DNA from: an uncultured bacterium
GTDB lineage: Bacteria; Verrucomicrobiota; Kiritimatiellia; RFP12; UBA1067
Reading direction: 5' to 3'
NCBI GenBank assembly: GCA_902799385.1
Contig: CADCAK010000004.1
Coordinates: 29,248 to 93,247, forward strand
DNA: 64,000 nucleotides
Under the pieces are notes generated by a model, which saw only the letters and a list, made by a program, of their open reading frames with translations, was not told where the DNA came from and made no database searches. Position 1 is the stretch's first letter, and each line of letters begins with the position of its first letter. The position numbers were made by a program, and so were the translations under genes. This document shows, piece by piece, positions 51,828 through 58,243 of the stretch.

Positions 51828-53384
51828 ATGACAATGAAGAAGACATACATAGCGTTAGTTGCGGCGTTCGCCGCGCTTTCGATATTCGCCGAAATCGAGA
51901 TGGGCGCGCCGTTTACAGATGGCGCGGTCCTGCAGCGCGGGATGAAGGTGCCCGTGTGGGGCAAGGTCACTCCGCCTGTGAGCAAGTTACTGCGCAAGGT
52001 GCGCGTCGAATTTGCAGGACAAGAAAAAGTCGCCGAGGTCGGGAAGGGCGGAGAGTGGAGGGTCTATATCGACCCGATGGAGGCGTCGAAGGAAAGCCGC
52101 ACGATGACGGTTAGCCAATTGGAGCCGGGGTTCTTCTTCGACTCCGTCATTGAGACGGTCGAAGTCAAGGACATCCTTGTAGGCGAGGTTTGGTTTGCGT
52201 CCGGCCAGAGCAACATGGAGTGTCCGATATGGGGCGGCCGCACGCGCTACCGCGACATGAAGGGCGGGCTCATGACGACGATGACGTGCCTTCCGAACAT
52301 CCGCTACGTGAAAAGCAAGAAGACGTGGTCCGTCGAGCCAAAGGGGCTCAAGGCAAAGTGGTGCAAGTTCACGCCGGAGGACCTTCAGCTCTTCTACCGC
52401 GAGAACGGCGGCGCAGGCACCGAGCTTTCGGCTGTCGCGTTCTACTATGCGCGCGAGCTGTACCTTGCGCTCGATGTCCCAATCGGCATCCTCGACGCGA
52501 GCTGGGGCGGGACTAACATCGATACATGGACGCCGAGGAGCGGATACGAAGGATGCGACGAGTCCATCAAGGCGACGGCGGAGTATCCGGTAAAGGCAAG
52601 CTGGAACGACAAGACCGACAGGAAGTGGACGATTAGCGGTGCGCATCAGCAGCCGACGGTCCTGTACAATGGAATGGTCGCCGCATACGCTCCGATGGCG
52701 ATGCGCGGCTTCATCTGGTACCAGGGCTGCCACAACGACGGAGAGTCGCAGCTCTATTGCGCGAAGCTCCATGCGCTCTACAACGGATGGTGCCGCGAGT
52801 TTGAGAATCCCGCGCTCAAGCTCTACCTCGTCCAGCTTGCACCGTTCAACCGGAACTGGCTCGGCATCTGCATGGCCCAGACGCAGTTCTGCGCGGAGGA
52901 GAATAACGCAGCGCTTGCCGTCACCGCCGACGTCGGCAACTTCGACGACATCCACCCGAACGACAAGGAGATCGTCGCTAAGCGCCTCGTCGTCCACGCC
53001 CTCAAGCGCGACTACGGCTTCAACATTCCGCAGGACGACTCCCCCGTCCTCAAGTCGGCGTCGTTCAAGGGCGGCAAGGCGACGCTTTCGTTCGGCAACG
53101 TCAAGGACTGGTACGTCTACGCACCCAACCGCTCGCGTGATCTTCCGTTCGAGCTCGCGGGCGAGGACGGCAACTGGAAGCCGGCGAAGGTGCTGAACTT
53201 TAGGAAGCAGAAGGGCAGGAACGGCAAAATGGGCGACACGGACTACATCGACGGGGTGGACATCGTCCTTTCGGGCAAGGACGTTCCAAATCCGGTGAAG
53301 GCACGCTACATGGGGCAGCCGCGCACTTTCGGCACGCTCTACAACGAGGCGTCGCTCCCGCTCGGACCATTCGAGACAAGGTAA
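51828..53384 (+). CDS. Sialate O-acetylesterase, secreted
   Basis: A 518-residue SGNH-fold esterase removing O-acetyl groups from sialic acids. Signal peptide (KKTYIALVAAFAALSIFA); a beta domain (PFTDGAVLQRGMKVPVWG) typical of the family; nucleophile block GEVWFASGQSNMECPIWGG; LDASWGGTNIDTWTP; GFIWYQGCHNDG; and DIHPNDKEIVAKRL with the Asp-His pair. AAGGAG at 51818-51823 is 4 nt from ATG 51828 and 10 nt from ATG 51834; either could be used, and both keep the signal peptide. With GH95 and nagA it supports mucin glycan foraging. Confidence 0.9.
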   Translation: MTMKKTYIALVAAFAALSIFAEIEMGAPFTDGAVLQRGMKVPVWGKVTPPVSKLLRKVRVEFAGQEKVAEVGKGGEWRVYIDPMEASKESRTMTVSQLEPGFFFDSVIETVEVKDILVGEVWFASGQSNMECPIWGGRTRYRDMKGGLMTTMTCLPNIRYVKSKKTWSVEPKGLKAKWCKFTPEDLQLFYRENGGAGTELSAVAFYYARELYLALDVPIGILDASWGGTNIDTWTPRSGYEGCDESIKATAEYPVKASWNDKTDRKWTISGAHQQPTVLYNGMVAAYAPMAMRGFIWYQGCHNDGESQLYCAKLHALYNGWCREFENPALKLYLVQLAPFNRNWLGICMAQTQFCAEENNAALAVTADVGNFDDIHPNDKEIVAKRLVVHALKRDYGFNIPQDDSPVLKSASFKGGKATLSFGNVKDWYVYAPNRSRDLPFELAGEDGNWKPAKVLNFRKQKGRNGKMGDTDYIDGVDIVLSGKDVPNPVKARYMGQPRTFGTLYNEASLPLGPFETR

Positions 53385-53390
53385 CGGCCA

Positions 53391-54248
53391 ATGGAAATCA
53401 CCTCGCCATCCAATCCGAAGCTCAAGTACGTCGTGAAGCTGCGTAGCTGCTCGATGCGCGAGGAGTCTGGTGAGATGATTGTCGAGGGCTACCGCGAGTG
53501 CCGTCGCGCGCTCGATAGTGGCTACCGCCCGCGCGCGATCTTCCACTGCCCCGACTTCTATCTGAAGAACGAGAACGAGCCGGGGCTGGTGGACGAGTGC
53601 GGGCGGCTCGGCGCAGAGGTCTACACTTGCTCCAAGACGTGCTTCTCGAAGATCGCCTACAAGGAGCGCCCAGACGGGCTTCTCATGGTCGGGCCGCATG
53701 TCTCGATAAAGCTTGCCGACTTGAAGCTCCCCGAGAACGCGCTCGTCATCGTCACCGAGGCGATAGAGAAGCCCGGAAACCTCGGGACGATCCTGCGCTC
53801 TGCCGACGCGGCAAAGGTGTCGGCGGTGATCGTCTGCGATAGGACGACCGACATCCACAACCCGAACGTGGTCCGCGCCTCGACGGGGACGATGTTCACA
53901 GTGCCGATAGTCGAGGCGACCTCTGACGAGGCGCTTGCGTGGCTGAAGGAGCGCGGCTTCAAGGTTCTCGCCGCGACGCCGCACGCGGAGAAGCTCCATT
54001 TCGAAGTCAACTTGACGGGCAACGTCGCGATTGCGCTCGGCGCGGAGCAGTACGGGCTAACCGCGAAGTGGATGGACGGCGCTGAGCTCAGGGTCAGGAT
54101 TCCGATGCTTGGAACCGCCGATTCGCTGAATGTCTCCGCCGCCGCGACGATTCTCGTCTACGAGGCCGTGCGCCAGCGCATTGCCGCTGGCATCGACGGC
54201 GTTCCGATGTTCATGCCATGGCATGGTGAAGGGAAGAAGGACAAATGA
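53391..54248 (+). CDS. SpoU/TrmH-family RNA 2'-O-methyltransferase
   Basis: A 285-residue SPOUT enzyme using S-adenosylmethionine. An N-terminal substrate-binding domain (about 1-100, MIVEGYRECRRALDSGY) precedes the knotted domain with EKPGNLGTILRSADAA (motif 1), IALGAEQYGLT (motif 2) and IPMLGTADSLNVSAAATILVYE (motif 3). Motifs are complete, so it is probably active. The exact rRNA or tRNA target cannot be told. It overlaps the VWA gene by ATGA. Confidence 0.92.
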   Translation: MEITSPSNPKLKYVVKLRSCSMREESGEMIVEGYRECRRALDSGYRPRAIFHCPDFYLKNENEPGLVDECGRLGAEVYTCSKTCFSKIAYKERPDGLLMVGPHVSIKLADLKLPENALVIVTEAIEKPGNLGTILRSADAAKVSAVIVCDRTTDIHNPNVVRASTGTMFTVPIVEATSDEALAWLKERGFKVLAATPHAEKLHFEVNLTGNVAIALGAEQYGLTAKWMDGAELRVRIPMLGTADSLNVSAAATILVYEAVRQRIAAGIDGVPMFMPWHGEGKKDK

Positions 54249-55228
54249 GATTTGCAAACCCGGTGTTCTTGGTGCTTTCGCTCCTCGTCCCGGTTGCGGG
54301 GCTATGGTGGACGTTTCTCCGCGCGCGGCGCGAGAAGGCGCTGGCGAAGCTTACCCTTACGGTTCCCGCCTCGCCTGTTTCCGGGCTTCAGACGGCTTGC
54401 ATCGTCGTTGGGCTTTTCCTCGCTCTGTTCGCCGCGGCGCGTCCGCAGTGGGGCAAGTCGATGGAGAAGACGATGACGCGCGCCCGCAACGTCGTCATAG
54501 CGATAGACGTCTCGCGCTCGATGCTTGCTGAGGACGTACGCCCCAATCGCCTCGAACGCGCCAAGGCAGACGTAGCCGACCTCATCGACTCGCTTGCGGG
54601 CGACCGGTGCGCACTCGTCGCGTTCCGCCGCACCGGCGTCGCGGTGTGCCCACTCACGACCGACCACGGGTACCTCAGGAGCGCCCTGGAGCGCATGAGC
54701 CCCGAGTCGGCGCCGCGCGGCGAGACGAACCTCGGCAGCGCCATCCGCGCCGCGCTTGGCACGCTCGATCCCGCAGCCGACGACCACAACGCGATCATCC
54801 TCATTTCCGACGGCGGCGACCTTCGTGGCGAGGCGCTCAAGAACGCAGAGGCCGCGAGAAAGCGCGGCATACCGATTTTCACGGTCGGCATCGGCGATCC
54901 GAAGGTCGGCGCGACGATCCCTGCCGAGGACGGGCGCGGAGTGCAGAAGTTCGACGGCAAGCCGGTCATGGTCAAGCTCGAGGAGTCGGCGCTCAAGGCG
55001 ATCGCCGAGATGTCGAAGGGGGCGTATGTCCCGCTCGCCACCGCCGGCACTGCCGAGACCACGCTTGGCGCGATCTACCGCCGCCGTCTCAGGCAGATTG
55101 CGCTGATGGAGCAGAACGAGGAGGAGTCGCGCCTTGGCGAGCGCTACCAGATATTCCTCGTCCCGGGGCTTGTCCTCCTTCTCGGCGGCGCCGCGCTTTC
55201 CAAGGGCCGATTCGCCAAGCGCAAGTGA
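54245..55228 (+). CDS. BatA/BatB-like membrane protein with VWA domain
   Basis: A 327-residue protein: membrane segments near residues 5-20 and 47-65, then a von Willebrand A domain (about 80-275) with a complete MIDAS (AIDVSRSML, the RGETN threonine, ISDGGDL), and a final membrane helix at about 300-318. This is the layout of Bat proteins often encoded with MoxR ATPases. No moxR or other bat gene is beside it. Function unknown beyond metal-dependent protein contacts at the membrane. Confidence 0.85.
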   Translation: MRFANPVFLVLSLLVPVAGLWWTFLRARREKALAKLTLTVPASPVSGLQTACIVVGLFLALFAAARPQWGKSMEKTMTRARNVVIAIDVSRSMLAEDVRPNRLERAKADVADLIDSLAGDRCALVAFRRTGVAVCPLTTDHGYLRSALERMSPESAPRGETNLGSAIRAALGTLDPAADDHNAIILISDGGDLRGEALKNAEAARKRGIPIFTVGIGDPKVGATIPAEDGRGVQKFDGKPVMVKLEESALKAIAEMSKGAYVPLATAGTAETTLGAIYRRRLRQIALMEQNEEESRLGERYQIFLVPGLVLLLGGAALSKGRFAKRK

Positions 55229-55233
55229 AAATT

Positions 55234-55242
55234 TGGTATAAT
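55234..55242 (+). promoter_or_regulatory. Extended -10 promoter of nfu-iorB-paaK unit
   Basis: TGGTATAAT with TATAAT 55237-55242. Unlike the leaderless genes, the ATG is 26 nt further on at 55269, and AAGGAGAGG (55257-55265) precedes it. This shows that the same promoter type is used with and without a leader. Confidence 0.7.
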
Positions 55243-55268
55243 ACTCAGAAATTTCAAGGAGAGGAACG

Positions 55269-55502
55269 ATGGAAGAGCAAATCAAGGCCAAGTTGGACGA
55301 GCTGCGCGTCGGGCTGCAAGCCGACGGCGGCGACCTCGAACTCGTCAAGATCGAGGGCAAGGTCGTCTACCTCAAGCTCGTCGGCCACTGCGGCAGCTGC
55401 CCGTTCGCGATGATGACCCTCAAGCAGGGCATCGAGGCGGGGCTCCAGGAAATCGACCCCGAGATCACGGTCGAACGCGTTGTCGAGGAGCAGATGCCGT
55501 GA
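55269..55502 (+). CDS. NifU C-terminal-domain (Nfu) iron-sulfur scaffold protein
   Basis: A 77-residue Nfu domain with the CxxC motif in VGHCGSCPFAMMTL and ADGGDLELV before it. It would bind a 4Fe-4S cluster between two subunits and pass it to client enzymes. It is stand-alone, without the A-type domain of NfuA. Its stop overlaps the iorB start, and the likely client is the indolepyruvate:ferredoxin oxidoreductase complex, whose partner subunit carries 4Fe-4S clusters (inference). Confidence 0.92.
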   Translation: MEEQIKAKLDELRVGLQADGGDLELVKIEGKVVYLKLVGHCGSCPFAMMTLKQGIEAGLQEIDPEITVERVVEEQMP

Positions 55503-56092
55503 AGACAGTAAACGTCTCGCTCGTCGGCGTTGGCGGCCAGGGAATCATCCTCACTGCCGACATCCTCGCAAAGACTGCCGCGCTTGCTGGGCTCGATGTC
55601 AAGAAGTCCGAAATCCACGGTATGGCTCAGCGCGGCGGCTCGGTGACGAGCCAGGTGCGCTTCGGCTCCTCCGTCGCCTCGCCGATTATCCAGGAAGGAA
55701 CGGCCGACATCCTCGTCTCGTTCGATAAGGTCGAGGCGCTCAGGAATTCCGGGATTCTCGCGAAGGGCGGCACCGCCCTCGTAAACGACCTCTACCTCGT
55801 TCCCGTCACCGTCTCGTCGGGCCAGCAGAAGAACCCGGAAGGCCTCGACGGCCGCGTGAAGAAGTCGTTCAAGAAACTCGTCCTCATCGACGCGATGAAG
55901 ATCGCGACCGAGGGTGCCGGCAACGCGCGCACGATGAACATGGTTCTCGCGGGCGCTCTTTCGACGCTCTGCCCTTTCAAGGAAGAGACATGGCTAAAGG
56001 CGATGGCGGAGATGCTCTCCGGCCCTAAGGCCAAGCTTCTCGAAGTCAACAGGAAGGCGTTTGCCCTCGGCCGCGCCGCAACGGAGGTCTGA
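55499..56092 (+). CDS. iorB: Indolepyruvate oxidoreductase subunit beta (IorB)
   Basis: A 197-residue gamma-type domain of 2-oxoacid:ferredoxin oxidoreductases: VGVGGQGIILTADILA at the N terminus, KSEIHGMAQRGGSVTSQVRFG, and a helical C terminus. With IorA it oxidatively decarboxylates aryl pyruvates to aryl-acetyl-CoA. GTG start overlapping the nfu stop. iorA is not in the window although iorA-iorB-paaK is the usual order; paaK does follow directly. Confidence 0.9.
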   Translation: MKTVNVSLVGVGGQGIILTADILAKTAALAGLDVKKSEIHGMAQRGGSVTSQVRFGSSVASPIIQEGTADILVSFDKVEALRNSGILAKGGTALVNDLYLVPVTVSSGQQKNPEGLDGRVKKSFKKLVLIDAMKIATEGAGNARTMNMVLAGALSTLCPFKEETWLKAMAEMLSGPKAKLLEVNRKAFALGRAATEV

Positions 56093-56093
56093 C

Positions 56094-57374
56094 ATGTCGA
56101 TGTGGAATAGGGAGAAGGAGACGCTGTCGCGCGACGAATACGCGAAGGTGCAGTTCGAGGGGCTGAAAAAGTCGCTGAACAGGGTCTGGGGCAACGAGTT
56201 CTATCGCGAAAGGCTCAAGAAAGGCGGCCTTGGCTCGCCCGAGGACGTAAAGTCCCTCGACGACCTCGCCAGCTTGCCGTTCTTCACGAAGGACGACTTC
56301 CGCGACGCATATCCGCTCAAGATGAACTGCGTGGACAGGAAAGACCTTCTTGAGTTCCACATGTCTTCCGGCTCGACTGGCACGCCCGTCGTCATGGCGT
56401 ACACAAAGGGCGACCTTCTGCAGTGGGCCGAGTGTATGGCGCGCTGCTATGCGATGGCGGGTTTGGAGAAGGGCGACGCGTTCCAGATTATCCCTACGTT
56501 CGGGCTTTTCAACGGCGGCTTCGGCTTCTACCACGGCGCGCGCAAGGCGGGGCTCTTCACGGTTCCCGCGTCTTCCGGCAACACCGAGCGCCAGATCAAG
56601 CTGATGAAGGACTTCAAGTCCAAGGGCTTCGCGTCCGTCGTCTCGTATGTCCCGCGCCTTATCGAGAAGCTTGACGAGTGCCCGGAGGGCGAGCGCGACC
56701 TTCCCTATCTCAAGGTCGGCATCTTCGGCTCTGAGACGTTTTCCGACGAGACTCGCCGCCGCATCGAGAAGCGTCTCGGCATCGAGTGCTTCGACATCTA
56801 CGGCATGACCGAGACAGGCGGCGTCGGCACGACTGGCCAGGATTGCAAGTGCCACTGCGGGCTTCACGTCTTCGAAGACCAGTACATCACCGAGATCATC
56901 GACCCGGCGACTGGCGAGCTTGTCCCCGACGGGGAGTACGGCGAGATCGTCTTCACGTCGCTGACGCGCGAGGCGATGCCCATCATCCGCTACAGGACGC
57001 ACGACATCACGCGCATCCTCTCGCGCGAGAAGTGCGAGTGCGGCAGGACGTCGCTCAGGATCGACCGCATCACTGGCCGCACCGACGACATGCTCATCGT
57101 GAAGGGCGTCAACTTCTACCCGCGCCAGGTCGAACAGGCGCTTAAGGAGATCCCCGGCGTCGCGGACGAGTTCCAGATCATCCTCGAGGAGCGCCACGGA
57201 ATGACGGAAGTCACGATCAACGTCGAGGCGGAGCCGGGCGTCACGGGACACACGGTCGCGAAGCACCTCAGGGAGCGCCTTGGCTTTCTCCCGAAGGGCG
57301 ATGTCTTCCCGATTGGCGCACTCCCGCGCAACGAGGGCAAGGCAAAGCGCGTCATCAAGATCAAGAAGGACTAA
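56094..57374 (+). CDS. paaK: Phenylacetate-CoA ligase
   Basis: A 426-residue adenylate-forming enzyme. The AMP-binding loop is SSGSTGTPVVMAYTKGD (about residues 90-106), then YGMTETGG, GEIVFTSLTREAMPIIRYRTHD and the C-terminal hinge RIDRITGRTDDMLIVKGVNFYP. ATG at 56094 has ACGGAGGT (56081-56088) upstream and starts the normal N terminus; earlier in-frame ATGs lie inside iorB. With IorB it points to aryl-acid metabolism (aryl pyruvate to arylacetyl-CoA, reversible to arylacetate with ATP). Confidence 0.93.
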   Translation: MSMWNREKETLSRDEYAKVQFEGLKKSLNRVWGNEFYRERLKKGGLGSPEDVKSLDDLASLPFFTKDDFRDAYPLKMNCVDRKDLLEFHMSSGSTGTPVVMAYTKGDLLQWAECMARCYAMAGLEKGDAFQIIPTFGLFNGGFGFYHGARKAGLFTVPASSGNTERQIKLMKDFKSKGFASVVSYVPRLIEKLDECPEGERDLPYLKVGIFGSETFSDETRRRIEKRLGIECFDIYGMTETGGVGTTGQDCKCHCGLHVFEDQYITEIIDPATGELVPDGEYGEIVFTSLTREAMPIIRYRTHDITRILSREKCECGRTSLRIDRITGRTDDMLIVKGVNFYPRQVEQALKEIPGVADEFQIILEERHGMTEVTINVEAEPGVTGHTVAKHLRERLGFLPKGDVFPIGALPRNEGKAKRVIKIKKD

Positions 57375-57396
57375 CAAGCACCAGGCACCAAGCACC
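57374..57396. repeat. CACCAAG heptamers between paaK and luxS
   Basis: AACAAGCACCAGGCACCAAGCACC-type heptamers (GCACCAG, GCACCAA, GCACC) fill the 22 nt from the paaK stop to the luxS ATG. This is the same heptamer as in the tail of the in-frame elements. It separates luxS from the nearest purine-rich site (AAGAAGGA in the paaK end). Confidence 0.75.
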
Positions 57397-57909
57397 ATGA
57401 ACCTGATAGCGTCGTTTCAAGTTGATCATACTAAGATCGTCCCGGGGATCTACGAATCCCGCGTGGACGAGATTGGCGGCGACTACGCGACGACGTTCGA
57501 CATCAGGATGAAGGCCCCGAACAAGGAACCGGCAATCCATCCGAACGCGATGCACACAATTGAGCATGTCGTCGCGACATTCCTCCGTAACGACGCGGTG
57601 TGGAAGGAAAGGATCGTCTACTGGGGGCCGATGGGATGCTTGACCGGCAGCTACCTGATCGTCAAGGGGCGGCCGAAACCGCAGGAGCTTCAGCCGCTGA
57701 TGCTCCGCGCGTTCGAGTATCTGCGCGATTACGAGGGCGAGGTTCCAGGCGCGACTCCCGTCAACTGCGGCAACTATCTTCTGCACGACCTCCCGATGGC
57801 AAAGTGGGAGGCGGCGCGATATGTAGAGATTTTGAAGACGGACGCACGCTACGAGTACGAGATGACGAAGCGCATCGACACACAAGGCGGAGCGTTCTAC
57901 GACTCATGA
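57397..57909 (+). CDS. luxS: S-ribosylhomocysteine lyase (autoinducer-2 synthase)
   Basis: A 170-residue metalloenzyme that cleaves S-ribosylhomocysteine to homocysteine and DPD, the AI-2 precursor, in the activated methyl cycle. Metal ligands are His53 and His57 (HTIEH) and Cys124 in NCGNYLLHD; the catalytic Cys is C81 in GPMGCLTGS. SFQVDHTKIVPGIYESRVD is the standard N-terminal segment. ATG at 57397 fits the family start; longer in-frame extension upstream runs inside paaK. Confidence 0.96.
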   Translation: MNLIASFQVDHTKIVPGIYESRVDEIGGDYATTFDIRMKAPNKEPAIHPNAMHTIEHVVATFLRNDAVWKERIVYWGPMGCLTGSYLIVKGRPKPQELQPLMLRAFEYLRDYEGEVPGATPVNCGNYLLHDLPMAKWEAARYVEILKTDARYEYEMTKRIDTQGGAFYDS

Positions 57910-57915
57910 TTTTTC

Positions 57916-57992
57916 GGACGATTAGCTCAGTTGGTTAGAGCAGGACCTTTACACGGTCAAGGTCGGGGGTTCGAGTCCCTCATCGTCCACCA
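57916..57992 (+). tRNA. tRNA-Val(UAC)
   Basis: A 77-nt gene with encoded CCA. Acceptor GGACGAT (57916-57922) pairs with ATCGTCC (57982-57988), discriminator A. The anticodon loop TTTACAC gives anticodon TAC; GGTTCGAGTCC T-loop. It is followed by the accessory island, a common integration point. Confidence 0.96.
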
Positions 57993-58243
57993 CTTTAAAA
58001 GCGCGTTTCATCTTGCCAGGTTGGATGCACAGACTGCTCGATGGGTGGCGAATTTACCGCCGCTCTGGGGTTGCAGATCATTCCACAGCCCCTGCCACCA
58101 GACGATGAATTCGCATTTGGTTACATTCCAACGAATCGAGAATATGGTAAAATATTCCACAAACCGAGAAATCTGACGGAGTGAGAGAAATGTGTAACCT
58201 TTTTCCGAGCGGCGTGTATACAGGGTGATAAGGAGACGAGAAA
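57993..58243 (+). other. tRNA-Val to kinase-like gene spacer with a remnant small ORF and promoter
   Basis: No firm gene. An ORF of 47 codons (58041-58184) reads MGGEFTAALGLQIIPQPLPP then DDEFAFGYIPTNREYGKIFH, which looks like a real protein end and may be a leftover gene fragment. TGGTAAAAT (58145-58153) is a possible extended -10. AAGGAG near 58230 serves the next gene. No repeat of the tRNA 3' end is seen further right in the window. Confidence 0.4.

Noticed and set aside
57916..58243. Phage-type attachment site at tRNA-Val
   Set aside because: No integrase and no second copy of the tRNA 3' end were found in the window; the island idea rests only on context.
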